Shown here piece after piece: positions 18,725 to 28,102 of a stretch of 64,000 bases of DNA. Where the stretch lies: assembly GCF_900110025.1 (NCBI RefSeq), contig NZ_FOCE01000007.1, forward strand, positions 1 through 64,000, in the 5' to 3' direction. The first letter of the stretch is position 1, and every line of letters begins with the position of its first letter. The notes beneath the pieces are model-generated. The model saw nothing but the letters and a program-made list of their open reading frames with translations, was not told the DNA's origin and ran no database searches. The translations under genes and the position numbers were made by a program. Source of the stretch: Gemmobacter aquatilis. Its GTDB lineage: Bacteria > Pseudomonadota > Alphaproteobacteria > Rhodobacterales > Rhodobacteraceae.

Positions 18725-19266
18725 CAGGTGTAGCGGATGGTGAATTCGGCCCGCGCGGCATCGGGGGTGGAGCGATCTGCGGTGGTGATGCTGGCCGGGG
18801 TGCCGAAATGATCGACGCAGCCTTCGATCAGCCCCTGACAGAAGGGCACCAGCGGGCGGGTGGAGCTGTAATCCATGCGCAGCGCATCGGGGGCGAGGCG
18901 TTCGGTGGCGAAGGTGGGCAGTTCGGCATTGGGATAGATCTTGCGCACCTCGACATGCACCTCGCCCTCGATCGCCTCCAGCATGGCCAGCACATCGGGT
19001 TTGCTGTCGAAAAAGCCGGGGTAATAGGTCTTGAAGGCGTTCATCATCCAATGGCCGAACTGGCGCTGCAATTCGGCGCCGGGCACGGTGGTGGCCTGCG
19101 AGAAGGCGCTGACCAGCGCCACCAGATCGGAGCAGGGATAATCGCCGACCGCCGTGAAGGCGCCGCCGGTGGACAGGGGTGTGGCATCCAGCACAGCATC
19201 CACCGCCGCCTCCCCCACCAGATCTTCGGCCATTTTCAGAAGTTCGACGAAAACGATGCCCTTCAT
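18724..19266 (-). CDS. H-NOX heme nitric-oxide sensor
   Basis: This 180-residue heme-binding sensor begins MKGIVFVELLKMAEDLVGE, typical of the family. The proximal heme ligand is His104 in GEVHVEVRKIYP. The propionate-binding YxSxR motif is Tyr133-Ser135-Arg137 in MDYSSTRPL. Facultative bacteria use stand-alone H-NOX proteins to sense NO and inhibit a partner kinase, affecting biofilm or c-di-GMP signalling. Here it is translationally coupled to the soluble hybrid kinase. An NO-sensing role is strongly implied; oxygen binding is less likely for a short proteobacterial form, but the distal pocket was not modelled. Confidence 0.93.
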   Translation of the reverse strand: MKGIVFVELLKMAEDLVGEAAVDAVLDATPLSTGGAFTAVGDYPCSDLVALVSAFSQATTVPGAELQRQFGHWMMNAFKTYYPGFFDSKPDVLAMLEAIEGEVHVEVRKIYPNAELPTFATERLAPDALRMDYSSTRPLVPFCQGLIEGCVDHFGTPASITTADRSTPDAARAEFTIRYT

Positions 19267-19389
19267 GCCTGCCCCCTTTTGCTGTCTGACCCAGATCTCG
19301 CACGCGAAAGTTAAGGAAGCGCTAGCGGCGTCGGGTTTTCAGCGGCGGCGATCTGGTCTATCGCCACGCGCTTGCCGCAGGAGCCGCCC

Positions 19390-20424
19390 GTGACCCAAAG
19401 CCATGCCACCACCACCGTTGCGCAACTGATCGCCGAGGGGCTGGCCCCGCCCGAGGCGCAGGCGGCGTTGGAGCAGGTGGCAGAGACGTTTCGCATTCGT
19501 CTGACACCGCAGATGCGGGCGGTGGCGGGGGCCGAGGGGATCGCGCGGCAGTTCGTGCCGGGGGCGGAGGAGCTGGTGGTGCGGCCCGAGGAACTGGCCG
19601 ATCCGATTGGCGACCATGCCTTCAGCCCGGCCCCCGGCCTGACCCATCGCTACCCCGACCGGGTGATTCTGGCGGCGACGCAGACCTGCGAGGTCTATTG
19701 CCGCTTCTGTTTCCGGCGCGAGACGGTGGGCAGCGATGGCGCCCTGCCCGAGGCCGATCTGGCGCAGGCGCTGGACCATGTGGCGCGGCACCCCGAGATC
19801 TGGGAGGTGATCCTGACCGGGGGCGACCCGCTGTCGCTGTCGCCCCGGCGCATCGCGGCGCTGCTGGCGCGGATCGCGGCGATCCCGCATGTGCAGGTGG
19901 TGCGCTTTCATACCCGCGTGCCGGTGGTGGCGCCGGAGCGGATCACGCCCGCGCTGATCGAGGCGCTGGAGGTGCGGCCTGCGGTCTATGTGGTGGTGCA
20001 TTGCAACCACCCCGACGAGCTGACCGAAGCGGCGGGGGACGCGCTGCGGCGGCTGAGCCGGGCGGGGGTGCCGCTGCTGGCGCAGACCGTGCTGCTGCGC
20101 GGGGTGAACGACCGGGCGGAGGTGCTGGAGGCGCTGTTTCGCGGGCTGATCGCGCGGCGGGTGAAGCCCTATTACCTGCATCACTGCGATCTGGCCAAGG
20201 GCACCGGGCATTTCCGCACCACGCTGGCCGAGGGGCAGGCGCTGATGGCGGCGCTGCGCGGGCGGCTGTCGGGGATCTGCCTGCCGACCTATGTGCTGGA
20301 CCTGCCGGGCGGCGCGGGCAAGGTGCCGGTCGGGCCGAACTATCTGGCGCCGGGGGACGCGGCGGGCGAACATCTGGTAACGGATTGGCAAGGCGGGGTG
20401 CATCGCTACCGCGATCCGGGGTGA
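19390..20424 (+). CDS. Lysine 2,3-aminomutase-like radical SAM protein
   Basis: This 344-residue protein has the radical SAM cluster motif CEVYCRFCFRRE (CxxxCxxC) and the KamA-type PLP-lysine region LPGGAGKVPVGPNY. It converts L-lysine to beta-lysine or acts on a related amino acid. The length matches EpmB/YjeK, which modifies elongation factor P, but no epmA or efp gene is nearby, so either role is possible. I prefer the GTG at 19390, which has CAGGAG six bases upstream; an in-frame TTG at 19372 is the alternative. It is divergent from the H-NOX gene. Confidence 0.85.
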   Translation: MTQSHATTTVAQLIAEGLAPPEAQAALEQVAETFRIRLTPQMRAVAGAEGIARQFVPGAEELVVRPEELADPIGDHAFSPAPGLTHRYPDRVILAATQTCEVYCRFCFRRETVGSDGALPEADLAQALDHVARHPEIWEVILTGGDPLSLSPRRIAALLARIAAIPHVQVVRFHTRVPVVAPERITPALIEALEVRPAVYVVVHCNHPDELTEAAGDALRRLSRAGVPLLAQTVLLRGVNDRAEVLEALFRGLIARRVKPYYLHHCDLAKGTGHFRTTLAEGQALMAALRGRLSGICLPTYVLDLPGGAGKVPVGPNYLAPGDAAGEHLVTDWQGGVHRYRDPG

Positions 20425-20428
20425 GGCC

Positions 20429-21358
20429 TCAGCGGCGGCGGATGAACTGCTGTTCGATGACCTCGCGCCCCCATTGGCTGCCCGGCTTTTCATCGGCCAG
20501 CACGAAACCGGCCTGTTCATACAGATGCCGCGCGGCATCGAGCCCCCGGAAGGTCCACAGATGGGTTTCGCCGTAACCGGCGGCATCGGCGAAGGCCAGC
20601 GCCTGCTGCACCAATGCGCGGCCCAGCCCGGCGCCGCGCAGTTCGGCATCCAGGATGAACCAGCGCAGATGGGCGATGCCGGGGCCAAGATCTTCACCGT
20701 CGATGGCGATGGTGCCCAGCACGCGGTCCTGCCGCATCACCCGCCAGAACCGGTTGCAGGGCCGATCCATCCGCCCGGCGAAATCGGCCAGACCGGCGGC
20801 CAGAACCGCCTCGAACGGGCGGCCAAAACCGGCAAAAGCGGCATAATGGCGGGCGTGCAATTCGATGCAGCGGGCCAGCGCGCCGGGCAGATAGCCGGTT
20901 TCGATGACCGCAGGCGGCAGCGGCGCATCCGTCAGGGCCGTGGCGTAAAGGCCAAGCCCGGTGCGGACCTGAAGCGCCTCGGCCTCGGTCAGGCGGGCCA
21001 GCGCGCTGGCGACCTGGGCCCGGCCAAAGGCGTGGATGGCGGCGCAGCGGTCCTGCCCCTGCGGGGTCAGGCTCAGCCATTTCAGCCGCCCGTCCGCCTC
21101 GCCCGGTTCTTCGCGCACATCGCCCCGGGCCACCAGCCGCCGCAGCATCCGGCTGACCGACGAGCGGTCAAGCTGCAGCACCGTTGCCAGAACCCCCGCC
21201 GTCAGACGCCCCCGCGCGCCGATTTCCAGCAGGGCATGGACGGCAGAGGCCGGCAGATCGGTGCCCGCCAGCCCCGACCGCAGGAAGCCCAGGGCGCGGA
21301 CCACCTGACGCGAGGCGTCGCGGATCGGTTCGATATGGGTGGCAGAGGGCTGGGTCAT
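20429..21358 (-). CDS. MarR regulator fused to GNAT acetyltransferase
   Basis: This roughly 309-residue protein joins a winged-helix MarR domain (about residues 1-140, with LQLDRSSVSRMLRRLVARG as recognition region) to a GNAT domain (about 150-309, with the acetyl-CoA loop LRGAGLGRALVQQAL). The fusion is a known family with mostly unknown substrates. The start is uncertain. Two ATGs at 21382/21379 lie inside a perfect operator-like palindrome, so I chose the ATG at 21358 (MTQPSATH), which leaves the site upstream. The palindrome suggests autoregulation. It converges on the KamA-like gene with a four-base gap. Confidence 0.85.
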   Translation of the reverse strand: MTQPSATHIEPIRDASRQVVRALGFLRSGLAGTDLPASAVHALLEIGARGRLTAGVLATVLQLDRSSVSRMLRRLVARGDVREEPGEADGRLKWLSLTPQGQDRCAAIHAFGRAQVASALARLTEAEALQVRTGLGLYATALTDAPLPPAVIETGYLPGALARCIELHARHYAAFAGFGRPFEAVLAAGLADFAGRMDRPCNRFWRVMRQDRVLGTIAIDGEDLGPGIAHLRWFILDAELRGAGLGRALVQQALAFADAAGYGETHLWTFRGLDAARHLYEQAGFVLADEKPGSQWGREVIEQQFIRRR

Positions 21359-21372
21359 CGGCGGGCCAATCA

Positions 21373-21387
21373 GTTGCATCATGCAAC
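21373..21387. promoter_or_regulatory. MarR-type operator
   Basis: GTTGCATCATGCAAC is a perfect 7-bp-arm palindrome. The TTGCATnATGCAA form is what MarR proteins often bind. A TAGACT hexamer at 21393-21388 on the minus strand could be the -10 element, which would put the site at the transcription start of the MarR-GNAT gene. Confidence 0.65.
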
Positions 21388-21538
21388 AGTCTAGCGGGAT
21401 GAAACAGAAAATCTACCGGATTTCTGCGCGGTATGGTCGGTGGGCGTGCGCCAGCCATGGGGCCAGACGCTGCGGACGCGGGAGGCTTGCGCGACGGGGG
21501 GAGGACGGGCACAACTGCGGGATGCGGGGGGGGCTCGG

Positions 21539-23440
21539 ATGGCGCGGTTGAGGACGGTTCAGGAGTTTCTGGCGCTGGAAGGGGATGAGGCCCCGACGCC
21601 TGCGGAACTGAAGTTGGTTGAGGCGTGCCGGGCGGGGGAACAGTGTGTGCTGGGGGATGGCACGCGCCCCGAGGTGGACAGCCCGGAACGGCGGGTAAGG
21701 GCGGAATTGCTGCGGCTGCTGATTTTGGGCGGGACGGAGGGGTGTGGGCTGCATGAGTCCGGGGTCTGGATGGAAGGGGCTTGGATCACTGGGACGCTGG
21801 ATTTGCGGTTTGTGCAAGGGCGCGGGAGGGTGGTGTTGAACGCGTGCTTTTTTGTGGAAAAGCCCGTTTTCGACCATTCAACGCTTTCTTTGCTGTCGAT
21901 GAATGACAGCATATTCCCCGGCTTGTCAGCGTCAAACCTGAGAGTCTCAAGCGATTTCTTGCTGTGCAATGCGAAAGTGCGAGGGAACATCACGCTGACC
22001 AAGGCACAGATCGGCGGCAACGCAAGTCTGACCAAGGCTCACTTTGACGTAGACCACGTCGATTGGAATGATGTGAGCGCATTTTATGCGCAGGGGATCA
22101 GTATCGGAGGAAGTCTGATCCTTCAAGGTGTGAACATTCATAGTGGGTCTGTGGACATCAATGCTGCCGAGATTGCAGGCCAAGTTGATTTCTCTGGAGC
22201 CAAGATTTTCGGGAACAGGAAGGAAAAGAATCTATCTGGCAGGAACAATACAAACCAGCGCGTTGCAGCCAGAACAATTCGCCACGAAGGGAGTGTCACA
22301 CACGAGGACAACACCATACGCGTCCTGACGCCGACCAAAACCCGGCTTCATTCTGATCCCGCCGGGAAGTCCATCTTCGCGCAGGCTGCTCAAATTGGGG
22401 GCAGCCTATTGCTCAACAGGGCACAACTTTACGGCAGCTTGGATTTGAACGCGGCAGTGATCGGTGGGCAGCTATCATGTACACGACTGAATATCGACGG
22501 ACATGGAGGACTCGCAATCAATGCGCAGGGTCTGTGTGTAGCTGGTGATGTAATACTCTGTGAAGCCGAGATCGAGGCGGGGGACATTTACCTGGCGGCG
22601 GCTCAGTTCGGCGGCCTGACAGACGACGTGGCGAGTTGGGAGAAATCCAAAGGCAGCGCGATGCTCGATGGCTTCACCTATGGCAGGATTTCAGGCGCAC
22701 CCGTTGATGCTGAGTCGCGGCTGAAATGGCTGGGCAGATTCTCGACTTACGAGGGCAAGTTCTTTCCACAACCCTACACCCAACTTGCCAAGGTGCTGCG
22801 TGAGATGGGCCACAATCGAGCCGCGAGGCGGGTGTTGGCAGAGCGTGAGCGATTGTTGGGAGAGGCACAGTTCCGCGAGGACAAGGCACAACTGGCACAG
22901 TTATGGTCTCGCAGTCAGGCGGACGATCAACGTCTGGCGCAGACTGTTAAGAGCAATATTGGCAACCAGTGGATCAAAACCTGGTCCTCCCGGTGCTGGA
23001 ACAAGACCATCGGCGCCTTGGTCGGATATGGCTATCTGCCGGAACGCGCGTTGATCTGGGCAACGGGGGCCACATTTCTGGCAATGCTGATCTACTTCGT
23101 CACTTGGCGCGCGGGCGGGATCGTGCCGGATTCGGATGTTGTGATGGTGTCGGCGGAATGGCACGCCGCGATGAAGGCCGATCCGGTGGCGCCTTCGGTG
23201 GTCTGGGCCAACGGCCCCAGCGGCACGCATTACGAGACGTTCAACGCCGGGGCCTATGCGCTGGATATTTTTCTGCCGATCATCGAGTTGGGGCAGGATG
23301 CGGCATGGGCCTCGACCACGACCTCGTGGCCGAAAACGCTTGTCTGGGGCTTTACATGGGGGCTGCAACTGTTCGGCTGGATTGTCAGCGCCCTTGGCGT
23401 GGCGGCGATCACCGGGATCATGCAGCGGGATCGGGAGTGA
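21539..23440 (+). CDS. Beta-helix (pentapeptide-like) repeat membrane protein
   Basis: This 633-residue protein has a central region (about 90-400) of short hydrophobic-periodic repeats of the type AxIxGxLxLxxA. Examples are AQIGGSLLLNRAQLYGSLDL and NAAEIAGQVDFSGAKIFG. This suggests a right-handed beta-helix related to pentapeptide or bactofilin folds. Two membrane helices lie near the C-terminus (about 520-540 and 605-625). Homologues are often labelled membrane-associated oxidoreductase, but I see no catalytic motif. The middle of the gene (about 21.9-22.9 kb) is much less GC-rich than its ends and neighbours, suggesting a recombined core. The ATG at 21539 follows a G-run ribosome site. Function is unknown. 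Confidence 0.75.
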   Translation: MARLRTVQEFLALEGDEAPTPAELKLVEACRAGEQCVLGDGTRPEVDSPERRVRAELLRLLILGGTEGCGLHESGVWMEGAWITGTLDLRFVQGRGRVVLNACFFVEKPVFDHSTLSLLSMNDSIFPGLSASNLRVSSDFLLCNAKVRGNITLTKAQIGGNASLTKAHFDVDHVDWNDVSAFYAQGISIGGSLILQGVNIHSGSVDINAAEIAGQVDFSGAKIFGNRKEKNLSGRNNTNQRVAARTIRHEGSVTHEDNTIRVLTPTKTRLHSDPAGKSIFAQAAQIGGSLLLNRAQLYGSLDLNAAVIGGQLSCTRLNIDGHGGLAINAQGLCVAGDVILCEAEIEAGDIYLAAAQFGGLTDDVASWEKSKGSAMLDGFTYGRISGAPVDAESRLKWLGRFSTYEGKFFPQPYTQLAKVLREMGHNRAARRVLAERERLLGEAQFREDKAQLAQLWSRSQADDQRLAQTVKSNIGNQWIKTWSSRCWNKTIGALVGYGYLPERALIWATGATFLAMLIYFVTWRAGGIVPDSDVVMVSAEWHAAMKADPVAPSVVWANGPSGTHYETFNAGAYALDIFLPIIELGQDAAWASTTTSWPKTLVWGFTWGLQLFGWIVSALGVAAITGIMQRDRE

Positions 23441-23472
23441 GTTTTTTGGCTTTTCTTTTCCCGCCGCCTCCG

Positions 23473-23478
23473 TATAGT
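23473..23478 (+). promoter_or_regulatory. -10-like box for the leuA leader
   Basis: TATAGT lies 8 bases ahead of the leader-peptide ATG, so a transcript started from it would be nearly leaderless. A -35 box is not clear; TTGGCT lies too far upstream (21 bases). Confidence 0.45.
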
Positions 23479-23486
23479 CCGGCCCC

Positions 23487-23570
23487 ATGAACACGGGTTT
23501 CCATATCGCTTCCAGCGCGCGCATCGGCGCCCCGGCCACCCGTGGCCTGCTTCTCCTTAGCTGCCTCTGA
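23487..23570 (+). CDS. leuL: leuA leader peptide (leucine attenuator)
   Basis: A 27-codon frame begins with ATG at 23487 and ends TGA at 23570, 80 bases before leuA. Its end reads RGLLLLSCL, with four consecutive Leu codons (CTG CTT CTC CTT, 23547-23558) and a fifth before the stop. Leucine-rich leaders ahead of leuA are known attenuation peptides: ribosome stalling at Leu codons when leucine is short changes folding of the downstream RNA. A possible -10 box (TATAGT) just upstream makes the mRNA nearly leaderless, as for trpL in related alphaproteobacteria. Nothing in the frame suggests another role. Confidence 0.85.
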   Translation: MNTGFHIASSARIGAPATRGLLLLSCL

Positions 23571-23615
23571 GCGTGCCCTTGGGTGCGACCGCTCGGAGGT
23601 GACCAGCGCCCAGGG
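23564..23615 (+). promoter_or_regulatory. Mutually exclusive hairpins of the leuA attenuator
   Basis: Hairpin 1 pairs CCTCTGAGCG (23564-23573, spanning the leader stop) with CGCTCGGAGG (23590-23599). Hairpin 2 pairs CCCTTGGGTGC (23576-23586) with GCGCCCAGGG (23606-23615), with one bulge. Their strands interleave, so only one can form. A ribosome that reaches the leader stop would block hairpin 1 and free hairpin 2; stalling at the Leu codons would favour hairpin 1. No T-run follows hairpin 2, so termination may be Rho-linked or weak. Confidence 0.75.
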
Positions 23616-23650
23616 ATTGAAGCACGAGACAGAGACCAAGGATCACAGAC

Positions 23651-25231
23651 ATGACCACCGACAAAAGCGCGCAGCCCCGCGTATTGATTTTTGACACCAC
23701 GTTGCGCGATGGCGAACAGTCGCCGGGTGCCACCATGACCCATGCCGAAAAGCTGGAAATCGCCCAGATGCTGGACGAGATGGGCGTGGACATCATCGAG
23801 GCGGGCTTTCCCATCGCCTCGGAAGGCGATTTCGCGGCGGTGAGCGAGATTGCCAAACGCAGCCAGAATTCGGTCATCTGCGGGCTGGCGCGGGCGAATT
23901 ACAAGGATATCGACCGCTGCTGGGAGGCGGTGAAACACGCCGCCAAGCCGCGCATCCATACCTTCATCGGCACCTCGCCGCTGCACCGCGCCATTCCGAA
24001 CCTGACCATGGACGAGATGGCCGAACGCATCCACGACACCGTGACCCATGCGCGCAACCTGTGCGACAATGTGCAATGGTCGGCGATGGATGCGACGCGG
24101 ACCGAGCATGACTATCTGTGCCGGGTGGTGGAGATCGCGATCAAGGCGGGCGCCACCACGATCAACGTGCCCGACACCGTGGGCTATACCGCGCCGCGCG
24201 AAAGTGCCGATCTGATCCGCATGTTGCTGGAGCGGGTGCCGGGCGCGGACGGGGTGATCTTCTCGACCCATTGCCACAACGATCTGGGCATGGCGACGGC
24301 CAACAGTCTGGCGGCGGTGGAGGCCGGGGCGCGGCAGGTGGAATGCACCATCAACGGGCTGGGCGAACGCGCGGGCAATGCGGCGCTGGAAGAGGTGGTG
24401 ATGGCGCTGAAGGTCAGGAATGACATCATGCCCTACCGCACCGGCATCGACACGACCAAGATTTTGAACCTGAGCCGCCGGGTTTCGACGGTTTCGGGCT
24501 TTGCGGTGCAGTTCAACAAGGCGATCGTGGGCAAGAATGCGTTTCTGCATGAAAGCGGCATCCATCAGGATGGCGTGCTGAAGAATGTGGAGACCTTCGA
24601 GATCATGCGGCCCGAGGATATCGGCCTGTTCGCCAAGAACATCGCCATGGGCAAGCATTCGGGCCGGGCAGCGCTGCGCGCCAAGCTGAAAGAGCTGGGG
24701 TTCGAGCTGGCCGACAACCAGTTGAACGATGTCTTCGTGCGGTTCAAGGCTTTGGCCGACCGCAAGAAAGAGGTCTATGACGACGATCTGGTGGCGTTGA
24801 TGCAGGATCAGGGCACGTCGGAGGCGCATGACACCTTGCAGGTGAAGCGGCTGCGCGTGGTCTGTGGCACCGAAGGGCCGCAGGAAGCCGAGCTGACGCT
24901 GAGCATCGACGGGGTGGACCATGCGATTGACGCCACGGGCGACGGGCCGGTGGATGCGGCATTCAATGCGGTGAAGATGCTGTATCCCCACGGGGCGCGG
25001 CTGCAACTGTATCAGGTGCATGCGGTGACCGAGGGCACCGATGCGCAGGCCACGGTGTCGGTGCGGATCGAGGAGGAGGGTCGGATTGCCACCGGCCAGT
25101 CGGCGGATACCGATACTGTGGTGGCCAGCGTGAAGGCCTATGTCAACGCGCTGAACCGGCTGATCGAGCGGCGCAAGAAGAGCAATCCGGGCGACGATAC
25201 CAAGTCGGTCAACTACCGCGACGCCTCGTAA
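23651..25231 (+). CDS. leuA: 2-isopropylmalate synthase
   Basis: This 526-residue enzyme condenses acetyl-CoA with 2-ketoisovalerate, the first committed step of leucine synthesis. The catalytic TIM-barrel begins with FDTTLRDGEQSPGATMT and has the HCHNDLGMATANS metal motif. The C-terminal regulatory domain, which senses leucine, is present at full length. The gene is preceded by a leucine attenuator and followed by the rod-shape genes after a dispersed hairpin element. It is the long LeuA type usual in proteobacteria. Confidence 0.97.
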   Translation: MTTDKSAQPRVLIFDTTLRDGEQSPGATMTHAEKLEIAQMLDEMGVDIIEAGFPIASEGDFAAVSEIAKRSQNSVICGLARANYKDIDRCWEAVKHAAKPRIHTFIGTSPLHRAIPNLTMDEMAERIHDTVTHARNLCDNVQWSAMDATRTEHDYLCRVVEIAIKAGATTINVPDTVGYTAPRESADLIRMLLERVPGADGVIFSTHCHNDLGMATANSLAAVEAGARQVECTINGLGERAGNAALEEVVMALKVRNDIMPYRTGIDTTKILNLSRRVSTVSGFAVQFNKAIVGKNAFLHESGIHQDGVLKNVETFEIMRPEDIGLFAKNIAMGKHSGRAALRAKLKELGFELADNQLNDVFVRFKALADRKKEVYDDDLVALMQDQGTSEAHDTLQVKRLRVVCGTEGPQEAELTLSIDGVDHAIDATGDGPVDAAFNAVKMLYPHGARLQLYQVHAVTEGTDAQATVSVRIEEEGRIATGQSADTDTVVASVKAYVNALNRLIERRKKSNPGDDTKSVNYRDAS

Positions 25232-25278
25232 GGGGATCTGGCAGAGCGGGCAGGCAGGCCTGCCCGCGCGACTTTTCT

Positions 25279-25337
25279 CCGGGGGTGCGGCGTTGCCGCG
25301 CCCCCGGTTTCGTTTGAGTATTTGGGCCAGGGTGAAA
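25279..25337 (+). repeat. Dispersed hairpin-plus-tail element, copy B
   Basis: About 50 bases after the leuA stop, a 13-bp stem (CCGGGGGTGCGGC with its complement, loop GTT, 25279-25307) is followed by TGAGTATTTGGGCCAGGGTG. It is in the sense orientation of leuA. It may serve as the leuA 3' end signal. Confidence 0.8.
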
Positions 25338-26600
<1,263 letters not shown>

Positions 26601-26634
26601 TCGCACCAGACCCCTAGCCGTGTGAGGGCCGAGA

Positions 26635-27570
26635 GTGGCACGCAACCGGACATCACCGGAAGATTTCGTCCGCCCGGTCCGGCGCATCCTGATCGGGTTG
26701 CTGGCGCTGGTGCTACTGGCGCTGTTCCTGCTGTGGCGCATCGACAGCCCGCGGGTGGAGCGGTTCCGCACCGCGCTGGTGGACCGGGTGGTGCCCAGTT
26801 TCGACTGGGCGATGCTGCCGGTAACCAAGGCGGCGGAAATGGTGCAGGGCTTTCAGTCCTATACCAAGCTGTATGAACAGAATCAGGATCTGCGGCAGGA
26901 ATTGCAGCAGATGCGGGTGTGGAAAGAGGCCGCGCTGCGGCTGGAGCAGCAGAATGCCAAGCTGCTGGGCCTCAATCAGGTGCGGCTGGACCCGAAGCTG
27001 ACCCATATCACCGGGGTGGTGCTGGCCGATAGCGGCAGCCCGTTCCGGCAATCGGTGCTGCTGAACGTGGGCGCGCGCGACGGGGTGCGCGACGGTTGGG
27101 CGGCGATGGATGGCATCGGGCTGGTGGGGCGGATTTCCGGCGTGGGGCGGCAGACCAGCCGGGTGATCCTGCTGACCGACTCCAACAGCCGGATTCCGGT
27201 GGTGGTGCAGCCTTCGGGGCAAAAGGCGATGCTGTCGGGCGACAACACCCCTGCCCCGCCGCTGGATTATCTGGAAAAGCCCGATCTGGTGCGCCCCGGC
27301 GATCAGGTGGTGACCTCGGGCGATGGCGGGGTGTTTCCGGCGGGCTTGCTGGTCGGCGCCGTGGCGCAGGGGCCGGACCGGCGGCTGCGGGTGCTGTTAA
27401 GCGCGGATTACGAGCGGCTGGAGTTTTTGCGCGTGCTGCGCAGCCATGAGCTGGCGCCGCTGACCGACCCCGGGAGCCTTGTCGCACCGCCGCTGGCGCC
27501 CGAGGTGATCGGGCCGCAGCCGCCCGAGGCGGAAGTGGATGCCGAGCAGGCCGAGGGCGACAATGGTTGA
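26635..27570 (+). CDS. mreC: Rod shape-determining protein MreC
   Basis: This 311-residue protein has one N-terminal membrane helix (about 20-42), a periplasmic coiled coil (about 75-115, rich in Q/E/L) and the beta-rich MreC core with GLVGRISGVGRQTSRV. It links MreB to PBP2 and stimulates wall synthesis. The start is GTG at 26635. Its end overlaps mreD by eight bases. The acidic C-terminal tail is longer than in some homologues. Confidence 0.95.
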   Translation: MARNRTSPEDFVRPVRRILIGLLALVLLALFLLWRIDSPRVERFRTALVDRVVPSFDWAMLPVTKAAEMVQGFQSYTKLYEQNQDLRQELQQMRVWKEAALRLEQQNAKLLGLNQVRLDPKLTHITGVVLADSGSPFRQSVLLNVGARDGVRDGWAAMDGIGLVGRISGVGRQTSRVILLTDSNSRIPVVVQPSGQKAMLSGDNTPAPPLDYLEKPDLVRPGDQVVTSGDGGVFPAGLLVGAVAQGPDRRLRVLLSADYERLEFLRVLRSHELAPLTDPGSLVAPPLAPEVIGPQPPEAEVDAEQAEGDNG

Positions 27571-28102
27571 CCCGCTGCGCCGCGACGTGCTGCTGCATCG
27601 CGGGATTTTTGTTGCGGTGGCGCTGGTGCTGATCTTCCTGCGGCTGCTGCCGATGGGCAGCGAGGCAGGGCGGTTGCCGGGGCCTGATCTGCTGATGTGC
27701 CTGATCCTGGCCTGGGTGCAGCGGCGCCCCGATTACCTGCCCGCGCTGCTGATCGTGGCGGTGGTGCTGTTCGAGGATCTGCTGCTGATGCGCCCGCCGG
27801 GGCTGTGGACGGCGATGATGTTGCTGGGCACCGAGGTGCTGCGCTCGCGGCTCGCACTGACGCGTGAGTTGAGTTTTCTCGTGGAATGGCTTTTCATTTC
27901 AGCGCTGATGCTGGCGATGTTTCTGGGCTATCGCATGGGCTTTGCGATGACCTTCCTGCCACAGGTCGGGTTTGGCTATGCGCTGGCGCAGGTGGTGGCC
28001 TCGATCCTGTTCTATCCGCTGGTCGTATGGCTGAGCCATGTGACGCTGGGGGTGCACAAGCCGGGGATGGGGGAAGTGGACGAGATGGGACGCAGGCTAT
28101 GA
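27563..28102 (+). CDS. mreD: Rod shape-determining protein MreD
   Basis: This 179-residue inner-membrane protein with about five hydrophobic segments sits in the expected place between mreC and mrdA. MreD is poorly conserved; assignment rests on position, size and the PDLLMCLILAWVQRRPDYLP segment, which resembles the family. The ATG at 27563 lies inside the mreC end, and its stop overlaps the mrdA start, so the three genes are translationally coupled. Confidence 0.92.
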   Translation: MVDPLRRDVLLHRGIFVAVALVLIFLRLLPMGSEAGRLPGPDLLMCLILAWVQRRPDYLPALLIVAVVLFEDLLLMRPPGLWTAMMLLGTEVLRSRLALTRELSFLVEWLFISALMLAMFLGYRMGFAMTFLPQVGFGYALAQVVASILFYPLVVWLSHVTLGVHKPGMGEVDEMGRRL

